A DNA stretch of 64,000 nt from Kaistia defluvii (GCF_040548815.1 NZ_JBEPSM010000003.1:372001-436000), one strand, 5' to 3'. Shown: positions 33,801 through 42,454, counted from the first letter of the stretch. Made by a program: numbers and translations. The notes: generated by a model from the sequence alone, not told the origin.

Positions 33801-35024
33801 CTAAAACACCGTCCCGTCGCTCTCGATCATCAGCGGCGGGCCGCCATCGGCGCGCTTTTCCCGCGCAATCCGCCGCCCGGCCGCCCAGGTGCCGCCTTCC
33901 AGCACCTTGGCCAGCGGCAGCGTCTCGGCGTCTCGCCCCAGCGTCTCGCGGATCAGCGCCGCCGTGCGGTCGAGCAGGGCGACGGTCAGCGCCCGCCATT
34001 CGACGATGAACTCGTCCTCGGCCTTCCAGCGCCGTGCGAATGCGGCGGAATCCCTCGGCACCAGCACGCCGAAATCGAGGAACAGACCGCCATTGCGGTA
34101 TTCCGGCAGCCCGGTCAGCCCGTCGAGATCGATGACCTCGACCCCGGTCCAGAGCAGCGGCTCGATCAGCGAATAGGTCAGCCACTGCGACAGCTTGTGG
34201 AACGGCATCAGGCCCGAGGTCGCGTCGTCCGTGATGAGCTTGCGATGCTCCCAGGTGTCGCCGAGCGCCACACCCTCGCGCAGCAGCCGGCTCGGCCAGA
34301 TCGGCCCGAGCGCCTCCAGCACCAGCTCCAGGATTTTCGGCGCTGAGACCCGGCCGTCCTCGTCGGCGGTGGCGAGCACCGCGTCGAACAGCCCGCCCGG
34401 CCGCGCCTCGTCGGTGCCGAAGAGATCGGCCCGGTCGGCGACGACCCGGCCCAGCGCGTTCAGCAGCTTGGCCCGGCCCTCGAGCCCGACCATCGGATTT
34501 TCAGGCGAAACCTGGAAGCCCTCGGCGAGGTCGGCGGCCTCCAGCACGGCCAGCGCCGCGGCGTCGGCGCGCAGCGGGTCGGCCGGGTCCTGCGAGAACA
34601 GGCCGGAGGCGAACATGGCGAAGCTCGCCACGCCAAGCCCCTCCGAGCGGGAAAAGGTCTCGCCGGTCATCGCCTCGTGATAGCGCCAGTCGGGCCCCGC
34701 GCCGGCATCGAGCAGCACGGAAACGATGGCAAGATCATAGGCGGCGCGGCCGAAAGCGAAGGGATCGGTGATGCCGGCAGCATCCACCAGGCCGCCGAAC
34801 CGGTCGATCTGCCCGGCTTCGAAGTGGCGCCAGCGCGCATGGAACGGGATGTCGCGGTCGCCATAGTTTTCCCGCATCGTCTCGATGACGTAGTCGGCCA
34901 CCGCCGGCAGGCGGTCGAGATCGACGGCGAAATGGTCGAGCTCGCCGGCGATGCCGAGGTCGAGCAGCCGGTTGGCGCGCTCGCGCACGGCGCTGGCGGA
35001 GAGAAGGGAAGGGATCGATGCCAA
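33801..35024 (-). CDS. urc4: URC4/urg3-like protein (DUF1688), uracil catabolism
   Basis: A 407-residue protein that I recognise as the DUF1688 family, which includes yeast Urc4. Features include an N-terminal V-R-E-R-A-N-R-L-L-D-L, F-H-A-R-W-R-H-F-E and a late L-S-Q-W-L-T-Y-S-L-I-E-P-L segment. Urc4 is required for the URC route of uracil use, in which uracil is first turned into UMP; its reaction is unsettled. The gene is next to urc1 on the same strand, 189 bp downstream, which strongly supports the assignment. Confidence 0.87.
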   Translation of the reverse strand: MASIPSLLSASAVRERANRLLDLGIAGELDHFAVDLDRLPAVADYVIETMRENYGDRDIPFHARWRHFEAGQIDRFGGLVDAAGITDPFAFGRAAYDLAIVSVLLDAGAGPDWRYHEAMTGETFSRSEGLGVASFAMFASGLFSQDPADPLRADAAALAVLEAADLAEGFQVSPENPMVGLEGRAKLLNALGRVVADRADLFGTDEARPGGLFDAVLATADEDGRVSAPKILELVLEALGPIWPSRLLREGVALGDTWEHRKLITDDATSGLMPFHKLSQWLTYSLIEPLLWTGVEVIDLDGLTGLPEYRNGGLFLDFGVLVPRDSAAFARRWKAEDEFIVEWRALTVALLDRTAALIRETLGRDAETLPLAKVLEGGTWAAGRRIAREKRADGGPPLMIESDGTVF

Positions 35025-35057
35025 GGAGATGCTCCGTCGATGCGATAGGAACGGACT

Positions 35058-35155
35058 TCACCTCTCCCGGAGGAAGAGGTCGACGGCGGAGCCGGCGGGT
35101 GAGGGTTTACGGCGTTTCCGGAGAGGACGTAAACCCTCGCCGGACGTTTGGGCCG
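35058..35155. repeat. degenerate palindromic repeat between urc1 and urc4
   Basis: CACCTCTCCCGGAGGAAGAG and GCGGAGCCGGCGGGTGAGGG, then an inverted pair around GTTTACGGCG and ACGTAAACCC. Related to family F copies at 39510. Confidence 0.5.
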
Positions 35156-35213
35156 ATCTCTCCCTTGCGACGCGAGGAGAAAAGCGCCTCCATCCCGACC
35201 GCCGGCAGCCCTC

Positions 35214-36473
35214 TCAATATTTCTCCAGCGGCCTGCCGATCGTGTGCGCCAGATCGTCGGCGGTGGGCGGCGCGTCGGCGGAGAAATAGCCGGCCGCCTT
35301 CTTCGCCTCCATCTCGACGCGCGCGTCGACCGGGATCAGCGCATCCGGCAGCGCCACCCGCTCGCGGATCTCGATGCCGGAGCCGGTGATGGCGTCATAC
35401 TTCATGTCCGACATCGAGACGAAGCGGTCGATCTTGGTGATGCCGAGCCAGTGCAGGATATCCGGCATCAATTGCTGGAAGCGGGCGTCCTGCACGCCGG
35501 CGACGCATTCGGTGCGCTCGAAATAGGTCGCCGCCTGGTCGCCGCCCTCCTGCCGCTTGCGCGCGTTGTAGACGAGGAACTTCGTCACCTCGCCAAGCGC
35601 CCGGCCTTCCTTTCGGGTGTAGACGATCAGCCCGACGCCGCCTGCCTGCGCCTCCTTCACCGCCTCCTCGATGCCATGCACCAGATAGGGCCGGCAGGTG
35701 CAGATATCGGAGCCGAACACGTCGGAACCGTTGCATTCGTCATGCACGCGGCAGGCGAGCGTCCGCTTCGGATCCGCGATCGCCGCCGCATCGCCGAAGA
35801 TGTAGAGCGTGATGCCGCCGATCGGCGGCAGGAACAGCGCGAGGTCCGGCCGCGTCACCAGTTCCGGATACATGCCGCCCGTCTGCTCGAACAGGGTGCG
35901 GCGCAGCTGGTCCTCCTCGACGCCGAAGCGCGCCGCGATGCCCGGCAGGTGCCAGACCGGGTCGATCGCCGCCTTGGTGACGGCGACGTCCCCATTGCCA
36001 TGCACGATGGTGCCATCGATCGGCAGCCGCTTCAGCCGGATCGCCTCATGCAGCTCGATCATGGTGAGCCGCGCCTTGGTGATGGCGATGGTCGGGCGGA
36101 TGTCGACGCCCTCGGCGATCAGGTCGGCGAAAAGCTCGGCGGCGAGGTGCCCGAACGGGTCGAGCGAGACGATCTTGGCGGGGTCGGCCCATTGCGGGTG
36201 CGGACCGATCGAGACCGCCGGCGAGGTGTTGCGATAATCCGGCCGCTGGATCGGGTTCAGCGCGCCGGAGGAGACGGCGAGCGCGCGATAGAGCGAATAG
36301 GAGCCGCCATGCGTGCCGATCGTGTTGCGGTCGGCGGGGTTCGACACGGTTCCCACCACAGGCCCGCGCCGGCGCGGGTCGGGGTCGCCCCAGCGGATCG
36401 GAAACCGGACCGGCGCCTGGGCGCCGGGATGCGAGGTGAGACGGATATGCGTCGAACGGTTGATCGTCGTCAT
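35214..36473 (-). CDS. urc1: URC1-like GTP cyclohydrolase II family protein, uracil catabolism
   Basis: A 419-residue protein; the C-terminal two-thirds is a GTP cyclohydrolase II-like domain with the zinc cysteines in D-E-C-N-G-S-D-V-F-G-S-D-I-C-T-C and the catalytic Y-T-R-K-E-G-R-A-L-G-E segment. The long N-terminal part (about 170 residues) and the lack of any ribB-like partner separate it from riboflavin RibA and fit Urc1, the uracil-degrading homologue. Together with urc4 and upp it would form the URC pathway (UMP ring opening followed by release of nitrogen). The exact substrate is known only in outline. Confidence 0.87.
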   Translation of the reverse strand: MTTINRSTHIRLTSHPGAQAPVRFPIRWGDPDPRRRGPVVGTVSNPADRNTIGTHGGSYSLYRALAVSSGALNPIQRPDYRNTSPAVSIGPHPQWADPAKIVSLDPFGHLAAELFADLIAEGVDIRPTIAITKARLTMIELHEAIRLKRLPIDGTIVHGNGDVAVTKAAIDPVWHLPGIAARFGVEEDQLRRTLFEQTGGMYPELVTRPDLALFLPPIGGITLYIFGDAAAIADPKRTLACRVHDECNGSDVFGSDICTCRPYLVHGIEEAVKEAQAGGVGLIVYTRKEGRALGEVTKFLVYNARKRQEGGDQAATYFERTECVAGVQDARFQQLMPDILHWLGITKIDRFVSMSDMKYDAITGSGIEIRERVALPDALIPVDARVEMEAKKAAGYFSADAPPTADDLAHTIGRPLEKY

Positions 36474-36601
36474 GATGCTCCAGCGAACCGGACTGCGAGA
36501 GCACGTCAGAATGATCCGCGCCGCTGCGGAAGGGAAGAAAATTCGCGCGGGAGGTTGGGCTTGGGGTTCGCGGCATTTCGGCAGAGCGCCGGACAGGCTC
36601 C

Positions 36602-36743
36602 ACCATCATCCTGAGGTGCCCGGCAAGGCCGGGCCTCGAAGGAGGGTTCAGGGAACGGCCTTGGGGCGACGCGCCGTCCGCGAAGATGCCCGCTGGACCC
36701 TCCTTCGAGGCTTCGCTGACGCGAAGCACCTCAGGATGATGGT
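36602..36743. repeat. composite inverted repeat, family C
   Basis: CATCATCCTGAGGTGCCCGG ... GCCTCGAAGGAGGGTTCAGG at the left and TGGACCCTCCTTCGAGGCTT ... GAAGCACCTCAGGATGATGG at the right, as inverted copies 40 bp apart. No gene is seen between urc1 (start 36473) and galM (stop 37126). Confidence 0.8.
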
Positions 36744-36917
36744 CGGCGCAGGATTTCGCGAGCGAAGCCCACCAGGATGACGGCGAGGGTGGGGAGAGGG
36801 GGCGAACATCCACGTGGCGCCGTCGGCCGGCGTCGTCAGAACGTGCTGTCCGCCCGGCCGGCGCTGTCTTCACATCCGCCAGTCGACCCCTGCGCTCCGC
36901 CCGCCCCAAACCCTCCG

Positions 36918-37027
36918 TCGTCATCCCGGCGGAGGCCGGGATCCAGACACTCCGGCCTCAACGGAAGGTTGCAACCAAGATTTCCAAAGCCGGTGTTCCT
37001 GGGCCCCGGCCTTCGCCGGGGCGACGG
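36918..37027. repeat. composite inverted repeat, family B
   Basis: GTCATCCCGGCGGAGGCCGG at the left, GGCCCCGGCCTTCGCCGGGG at the right, inverted, about 60 bp apart. Confidence 0.8.
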
Positions 37028-37037
37028 TCCGCGGCCA

Positions 37038-37073
37038 ACAAAAAAGCGACCGCGCCGGTCGTGGCGCGGTCGC
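37038..37073 (-). terminator. rho-independent terminator of galM
   Basis: GCGACCGCGCC (37046-37056) pairs perfectly with GGCGCGGTCGC (37063-37073); the minus strand continues into a run of T (complement of CAAAAAA). 52 bp after the galM stop. Confidence 0.9.
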
Positions 37074-37125
37074 TTCATCAAGGGCTGGCCCCTCCGGCGT
37101 GCGGTAGGGCCAGCAAAGAGAGTCC

Positions 37126-38139
37126 TCAGCCGGTGCGGCTGAAGCGGAACAGGGTTTCCTGGTGATAGGTCTCGCCGGGGCGCAGCACCGCGCTCGGGAA
37201 GTCCTTCTGGTTGGGCGCGTCGGGGAAGAGCTGCGCCTCCAGGCACAGACCCGCATTGGCGCCATAGACTTCGCCATTGATGCCGGCGTCCTTCGAGGCC
37301 ACCATCTGGCCGCCATAGAACTGCACGCCCGCCTCGGTCGAGGTGACTTCGAGCGCGACGCCGCTCTTCGACGAGGAGAGCACGGCGATCGGCTGCGGCG
37401 TCGCGACCTTTTCGCGCCGGACGACCATGTTGTGGTCGTAGCTCTCGACCACGCCGTCATGGCCTTCGCCAAAGCGGCGGCCCCCACGGAAATCATATTC
37501 GGTGCCGGCGACGGGACGGAACTCGCCGGTCGGGATCTTGCCCGCGTCGATCGGCAGGTAGGTCTCGGCCGGGATGGTCAGCATGTGGTCGCGGATGGTG
37601 CCGGTGCCGTCGAGGTTGAAATAGCTGTGCTGCGCCAGATTGACCAGGGTCGGCTTGTCGGTCGTGGCGGAGATCACGGTCTTCAGCGTGCCGGGCGCCT
37701 CGATCGAATAGGTCAGTTCGACATCGACCTTGCCGGGATAGCCCTCTTCGCCATCGGCGCTGCTGATGCCGAGCGTGACGCTGGACGGCGTCGAGCGCAG
37801 CAGCGTCCAGACGCGCGTGCCGAAGCCGTCGAAGCCGCCATGCAGATGGTTCGGCGCCTCGTTCTGCGACACCTGGTAGGGCGTGCCGTCGATCTCGAAG
37901 CGGCCATTGGCGATGCGGTTGGCGAAGCGGCCGGCGATCGCGCCGAAATAGGTGCGGTTGCGCAGATAGGCTTCCATGTTGTCGTAGCCGAGCACCAGCG
38001 GATGCGGCACGCCGGCGAGGCGGATATCCTGGATCACGGCGCCGAAGGTCAGGATCGTCGCCGTCAGGTCGCCATTCGAGATGGTGATGGCCTCGACGGA
38101 TGTGCCATCCGGCATCGTGCCGAAGGAGCGGGAAGTCAT
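37126..38139 (-). CDS. galM: aldose 1-epimerase (mutarotase)
   Basis: A 337-residue enzyme interconverting alpha and beta anomers of aldoses. Conserved G-R-x-A-N-R-I, N-H-L-H-G-G, V-N-L-A-Q-H-S-Y-F-N-L (catalytic His) and the C-terminal C-L-E-A-Q-L-F-P-D-A segment with the catalytic Glu are present. The ATG at 38139 follows GGAGAG at seven bases; an earlier ATG at 38154 has no such site. Single gene with its own terminator; no sugar operon adjoins. Confidence 0.95.
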   Translation of the reverse strand: MTSRSFGTMPDGTSVEAITISNGDLTATILTFGAVIQDIRLAGVPHPLVLGYDNMEAYLRNRTYFGAIAGRFANRIANGRFEIDGTPYQVSQNEAPNHLHGGFDGFGTRVWTLLRSTPSSVTLGISSADGEEGYPGKVDVELTYSIEAPGTLKTVISATTDKPTLVNLAQHSYFNLDGTGTIRDHMLTIPAETYLPIDAGKIPTGEFRPVAGTEYDFRGGRRFGEGHDGVVESYDHNMVVRREKVATPQPIAVLSSSKSGVALEVTSTEAGVQFYGGQMVASKDAGINGEVYGANAGLCLEAQLFPDAPNQKDFPSAVLRPGETYHQETLFRFSRTG

Positions 38140-38536
38140 GTGCGTTCTCTCCATGGGTGTTTTCTAGGCGTTTATTGTCGGCCCCGGCCGGCGAACCGGC
38201 CGCGGGCGTATTGGATAGCGAAACTCAGGAACGGTCGTCCGGTGTGGGAAACAGGGGAAACGCCCGTTCGAAGAACCGGAGCGGAGATTGGCGTGGAAAT
38301 CATTGCGAAAGCAACACCATAGCGGGTGCTGCCGGAGGGTTACCCGCTGAAACCAGCGGAAAGGATCGAACGCCCGCCGCCGGCTCCTTGCCGAGGCCGG
38401 GTGGCGCAGGCTCCACCTTGACGCTTCCCCGCGCGCGCCCCTAACGTCCGCCGGCCCCTGTGCCGGCCCTTGATAGCCGGCCGGGCCGGGAGACGTTTCC
38501 CGCTTTCCTCTTGTCCCTGCCCATGGAGTGCCGCGC
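38140..38536. other. gene-free divergent region between galM and the nucleoside hydrolase gene
   Basis: About 397 bp between two divergent genes, so both promoters should be here. The best candidate for the right-hand gene is CTTGAC (38417) with CCTAAC 17 bp later, a weak match. GC-rich hairpins such as GGCCGGCGAACCGGCC are visible. No gene was seen. Confidence 0.45.
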
Positions 38537-39496
38537 GTGGCCCAGAAGCTCATTCTCGATGTCGATACCGGAACCGACGACGCGGTCGCCATCATGCTGG
38601 CGGCGCTGCATCCGGAAATCGAGTTGATCGGCGTCACCACGGTCAACGGCAATGTCGAGGTCAAGTTCTGCACCGACAACACGCTGCGCGTGCTCGACCA
38701 TATCGGCCGTTCCGACATCCCGGTCTATGAGGGCTCCAACCGCCCCTTCGTGCGCGACAATTTCCCGGTCGCGCGCGGCGTCACCGACCAGGCCTCGAAA
38801 TTCCATGTCGAGACGCTGCCCGTCCCGGCGGCGAAGTCGAAGAAGGCCGACAAGGGCGCGGTCGATTATCTGGTCGAGACCTATCGCAACGCGAAGGAGC
38901 CGATCGTGCTGATGCCGGTCGGCCCGCTCACCAACATCGCTGCGGCACTCGCGGCCGATCCGGATTTCGCCAAGCGCGTGCCGGAGCTGATCATCATGGG
39001 CGGCGGCCACGAGATCGGCAACATGACGCCTTCGGCCGAATTCAACATCTGGGCGGATCCGGAAGCGGCGGCGCGGGTGTTCTCGGCCGGCTTCGAGAAG
39101 GTGACGCTGGTGACGCTCGACGCGACGCACCGGGCGCTGATTTCCTATGCCGATTGCGACCATCTCGCCATGCTCGGCACGCCGGCCGCCCAGGCGACCT
39201 CGGACATCGTGCGCTTCCGCATCGAGATGCACGACATTTCCCAGAAGATGGAGGTGCTCGGCACGGCGCCGGTGCATGACGCGGTCTGCGTCGCCTATCT
39301 GGTCGATCGCGACGTGCTGACCACCCGCCACCTGCATGTCGACGTGGAGACCGGCGGCGCGCTGACGGTTGGCCGCACGGTGATCGACACGCATTTCCGG
39401 GGCAATCGCGAGCCGAACGCCCACGTCGCCTTCGACGCCGACCCGAAGCGCTTCGTCGCCATGATGACCGAGATCTTCTCTCATCCGCACGGGTAG
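38537..39496 (+). CDS. inosine-uridine-type nucleoside hydrolase
   Basis: A 319-residue calcium-dependent hydrolase that splits nucleosides into base and ribose. The N-terminal D-V-D-T-G-T-D-D cluster (metal ligands), the V-G-P-L-T-N-I segment, M-G-G-G and the late H-D-A-V-C-V-A-Y are family hallmarks. The start is GTG at 38537, eight bases after GGAG; a GTG at 38528 overlaps that site. Its product bases could feed the nearby URC uracil genes. Confidence 0.93.
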   Translation: MAQKLILDVDTGTDDAVAIMLAALHPEIELIGVTTVNGNVEVKFCTDNTLRVLDHIGRSDIPVYEGSNRPFVRDNFPVARGVTDQASKFHVETLPVPAAKSKKADKGAVDYLVETYRNAKEPIVLMPVGPLTNIAAALAADPDFAKRVPELIIMGGGHEIGNMTPSAEFNIWADPEAAARVFSAGFEKVTLVTLDATHRALISYADCDHLAMLGTPAAQATSDIVRFRIEMHDISQKMEVLGTAPVHDAVCVAYLVDRDVLTTRHLHVDVETGGALTVGRTVIDTHFRGNREPNAHVAFDADPKRFVAMMTEIFSHPHG

Positions 39497-39509
39497 GGGA
39501 GGGCGGCTT

Positions 39510-39636
39510 TCACCTCTCCCATGGGGAGAGGTCGGAGCGAAGCTCCGGGTGAGGGGATGCGATCTCGCCGGTGAGGCCTCAACCCCTCACCCGCCACGCT
39601 CCGCGTGTCGACCTCTCCCCATGGGAGAGGTGAAGC
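39510..39636. repeat. composite inverted repeat, family F
   Basis: CACCTCTCCCATGGGGAGAG, CGGAGCGAAGCTCCG and GGTGAGGGG at the left, with inverted CCCCTCACCC, GCTCCGC and CTCTCCCCATGGGAGAGG at the right. Follows the nucleoside hydrolase gene by 13 bp. Confidence 0.8.
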
Positions 39637-39642
39637 GACGTA

Positions 39643-39800
39643 TCAACCTCCCCGCCGGACCACCTCGTCCGACGGTACGTCAAACCGGCGGATGCCCTTG
39701 ACCGCCGCCTCGTCGAGCGCGTCTTCGTAGCCGGCGTCGGCATAGCGGATCACGCCGAGCGAGGTGTCGTTGGTGAGCGCCCGCGCCAGGCGCTCGCCCG
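39643..39800 (-). pseudogene. duplicated 3' end of the urocanase-family gene
   Basis: These 158 bp align without gaps to 40781-40938, the last 52 codons and stop of the thiourocanate hydratase gene, with about 12 mismatches (roughly 92 percent identical). The frame is open on the minus strand and ends at the same TGA, but nothing precedes it: similarity stops abruptly at 39800. Most differences are synonymous; the end V-P-S-E-K-V-V is V-P-S-D-E-V-V. It is in direct orientation with the intact copy and the two flank the outer-membrane protein gene. Confidence 0.92.
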
Positions 39801-39821
39801 TCCCTAAAGAGACCTATCCAG

Positions 39822-40661
39822 TCAGAACTTGTAGTTCACACCGAGTCGGACGGCGTGAAACTGCGCCGAGTCGCGCCAGCTGATGGATTCCGTGCTGTCG
39901 TCGGGGCTCAGGACCGAATGGTTCTTGCTGCCGAGGTCGACGTACAGATATTCGCCCTTCAGGCTGAGCTTGTCGGTGAGGGCGTATTCGGCGCCGGCGC
40001 CGAGGGTCCAGCCCCAGCGGACATTGCTGGACGATCCGTCGAAGCCGCCGCTGCGATCGAAAAAGTGATCGCCGGGGCCGCCCCACCAGTAGCCATATTC
40101 GTGCCACTTGTAGCTGGCGCTGCTCTTCACCTGGCCATAGGCGAGACCGCCGGTTGCGTAGACGAGCAGGCGTTCGGACGGCGTGACGCCGAGGCGGGGA
40201 CGGATGGTACCGAACCACTCGATCCTGCTCTCGGTGTCCAGGTCCTCTTTCAGATTATAGTTGTAGTCGGGGCTCGCATCCGAATAGAGCGTGTCAAAAT
40301 AATCTGCAGAATATTGGTTTTTGACATTGAGATAGTTGAGGTCGGCTTCGATGCCGAGCACAATATTGTTGATCTGGTAATTGTAGCCGATCTGGGCGCC
40401 GCCGGTGAAGCCGCTCTTGTTGGAGCTGTCTTCGCTGTTGAACCAGCCATTGGCGAAAGTGCCATCTTCGCCATTGAGGTGGTAGGTCGTGTCGCCGAGC
40501 GGATCGCCATTGCTCCAGCCCGCGCCGGCATTGGCGCCGACATAGAGGCCCGTCCAGGAAAAGGCGGATGCAATGGGCGCCGGTTCGCTCGCGGAAACAT
40601 CCGCGGCATAGGCTGGCGACGCGAGAAGCAAGAGGCTTGATGCGGCGAAGATAAGCTTCAT
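39822..40661 (-). CDS. outer-membrane beta-barrel protein (Omp31/porin-like)
   Basis: A 279-residue protein with a signal peptide (cleavage after A-Y-A, residue 19) and an eight-strand barrel pattern: F-S-W-T-G-L-Y-V-G-A-N-A-G near the start, alternating aromatic strands, and a terminal Phe (V-N-Y-K-F), as needed for outer-membrane insertion. It resembles the Omp25/Omp31 family of Hyphomicrobiales. Its base composition looks lower in GC than the neighbours, and it lies between two copies of the hydratase gene end, so it was probably acquired by insertion. Confidence 0.9.
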   Translation of the reverse strand: MKLIFAASSLLLLASPAYAADVSASEPAPIASAFSWTGLYVGANAGAGWSNGDPLGDTTYHLNGEDGTFANGWFNSEDSSNKSGFTGGAQIGYNYQINNIVLGIEADLNYLNVKNQYSADYFDTLYSDASPDYNYNLKEDLDTESRIEWFGTIRPRLGVTPSERLLVYATGGLAYGQVKSSASYKWHEYGYWWGGPGDHFFDRSGGFDGSSSNVRWGWTLGAGAEYALTDKLSLKGEYLYVDLGSKNHSVLSPDDSTESISWRDSAQFHAVRLGVNYKF

Positions 40662-40716
40662 GGATAGGCCTCTCAGGGTTCCTAATCCTTCTTAGCCTTC
40701 GCGCAGCACCCTGGCT

Positions 40717-40732
40717 GTTGCGCATGCGCAAC
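40717..40732. promoter_or_regulatory. perfect 16-bp palindrome upstream of the outer-membrane gene
   Basis: GTTGCGCATGCGCAAC lies 56 bp before the ATG of the outer-membrane protein gene, where a promoter is expected. Possible operator; the binding protein is unknown. It could also be a small terminator stem of the hydratase gene, but no T run follows. Confidence 0.4.
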
Positions 40733-40780
40733 GAGGACACTAATCCGGGGGCACAAGGGGGGCGGCCCCCTATGTGCGGC

Positions 40781-42454
40781 TCAACCTCCCCGCCGCACCA
40801 CCTTCTCCGAGGGCACGTCGAACCGGCGGATGCCCTTGACCGCTGCCTCGTCTAGCGCGTCCTCATAGCCGGCGTCGGCATAGCGCATCACGCCGAGCGA
40901 GGTGTCGTTGGTAAGCGCCCGCGCCAGGCGCTCGCCCGCGGCGGGCGTGCCATCGGCGACCAGCGTCACGCCCGCCGAGGTCATGTAGCCGGCATAGCCG
41001 CCGCCGCCCGAATGCACCGTGACGAGATCGGCGCCGGAGGCCGAGAGCGTCATCGCGTCGAGCAAGGGCCAGTCGGCGATCGCATCCGACCCGTCGCGCA
41101 TGTTCTCCGTCATGATGTTCGGATGCGCCATCGCCCCGGCATCGAGGTGATCGCGGGAAAAGGCGATCGGCCCGGAGAGCGCGCCCGCCGCCACCAGGTC
41201 GTTGACGGCGAGCGCCAGTTCGGTGCGCGCGCCATGGCCGAGCCAGGCGATCCGTGCCGGCAGGCCCTCGAACGGCACGTTGTCGCGCGCCAGCCTTATC
41301 CAGTTGGTGACGATGGCGTTGTCGGGAAAGCGCTGCAGCACGAGGTCGTCGATGCGGCTTATGTCGTCGGGATCGTTGGAAAGCGCCATCCACCTGAACG
41401 GGCCGATGGCGCGGGCGAACAGCGGCCGCAGATAGGCCTCGGTGAAGATCGGGATGTCGAAGGCGTTTGCGACGCCGGCTTCGCGTGCCTGGGTGCGGAT
41501 CAGGTTGCCGTTGTCGAACACCACCGAGCCATGCTTCTGGAAATCGAGCATGGCGCGCACATGGGGAACGATCGAGGCGCGCGACAGCGCCATCAGTTTC
41601 GCCGGATCGCTCTGCCGCAATGCCCGGACCTCGGCGAGCGAGATCCCCGCCGGCACATAGCCATAGACGAGGTCATGCGCCGAGGTCTGGTCGGTGACGA
41701 TGTCAGGCACGATGCCGCGTCGAAAAATTTCGGGATAGATCTCGGCCGCGTTGCCGACCAGCGCGATGGAGAGCGGCTCGCGATGGTGGCGGGCGTGCGC
41801 AATGCGCTGCAAGGCGGTGTCGAGGTCGGGCGCGATCTCCTCGACATAGCCGATCGCCTTGCGCTTTTCTGCCCGCTCGGGATCGACATCGACGGTGAGG
41901 ATCGCGGCGTTGGCCATGCGGCCGGCCAAGGGCTGCGACCCGCCCATGCCGCCGAGGCCGGCGGTCAGGATGAAGCGTCCGGCGAGATCGCCGCCGAAAT
42001 GCTTCTCGGCGATGCGCATGAAGATCTCGTAGGTGCCCTGGATGACGCCCTGGCTGCCGATATATTGCCAGGCGCCGGCCGTCAGCCCGCCCCAGCAGAT
42101 CAGGCCGTTGCGCTCCAGCTCGTAGAAATACTCCGCCTTGGCCCACTGGCCGACGATGTTGCAGTTCGCCATGATGACGATCGGCGCCTGCACCTGCGTC
42201 TTCAAGAGGCCGATCGGCTTGCCGGACTGGACGATCAGCGTCTCATCCTCGTCCATCGTCTTCAGCGCCTGGACGATGGCGTCATGCGCCGCCCAGTTGC
42301 GCGCCGCCTTGCCGAGCGCCGCATAGACGATCAGGCTGTCCGGGTCCTCGCCAACCGAGAGCACGTTTTCGAGCAGCCGCAGCAGGCCCTCCTGCCGCCA
42401 GCCCTTGCAGCGCAGCGTCGTTCCCGAGGTGACGGGATAGCGGGGATTCGGCAT
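40781..42454 (-). CDS. urocanase-family hydratase, probable thiourocanate hydratase
   Basis: A 557-residue NAD-dependent hydratase with the urocanase fold (L-T-A-G-L-G-G-M-G-G-x-Q-P-L-A around 163-177). Canonical urocanases carry F-Q-G-L-P-A-R-I-C-W with an active-site cysteine; here it is F-E-G-L-P-A-R-I-A-W (Ala403). The downstream H-H-G-G-G-V-G-M-G segment also diverges (H-S-G-G-G-G-Y-A-G, 481-489), as does S-P-N-R-E-T (here H-P-N-I-M-T). These changes and the neighbouring DUF917, hydantoinase and carbamoylase genes fit thiourocanate hydratase of ergothioneine breakdown, forming thiohydantoin-5-propionate. Plain urocanase (hutU) is the alternative. It is last in its operon, and its 3' end is duplicated at 39643-39800. 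Confidence 0.85.
   Translation of the reverse strand: MPNPRYPVTSGTTLRCKGWRQEGLLRLLENVLSVGEDPDSLIVYAALGKAARNWAAHDAIVQALKTMDEDETLIVQSGKPIGLLKTQVQAPIVIMANCNIVGQWAKAEYFYELERNGLICWGGLTAGAWQYIGSQGVIQGTYEIFMRIAEKHFGGDLAGRFILTAGLGGMGGSQPLAGRMANAAILTVDVDPERAEKRKAIGYVEEIAPDLDTALQRIAHARHHREPLSIALVGNAAEIYPEIFRRGIVPDIVTDQTSAHDLVYGYVPAGISLAEVRALRQSDPAKLMALSRASIVPHVRAMLDFQKHGSVVFDNGNLIRTQAREAGVANAFDIPIFTEAYLRPLFARAIGPFRWMALSNDPDDISRIDDLVLQRFPDNAIVTNWIRLARDNVPFEGLPARIAWLGHGARTELALAVNDLVAAGALSGPIAFSRDHLDAGAMAHPNIMTENMRDGSDAIADWPLLDAMTLSASGADLVTVHSGGGGYAGYMTSAGVTLVADGTPAAGERLARALTNDTSLGVMRYADAGYEDALDEAAVKGIRRFDVPSEKVVRRGG

Noticed and set aside
38417..38445. Promoter CTTGAC-N17-CCTAAC for the nucleoside hydrolase gene
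   Set aside because: The -10 element is a poor match in a GC-rich background; mentioned only as a candidate.
39801..40780. Mobile element or integron cassette carrying the outer-membrane gene
   Set aside because: No recombinase, transposase or terminal repeats other than the duplicated gene end were found, so only an insertion of unknown mechanism is claimed.
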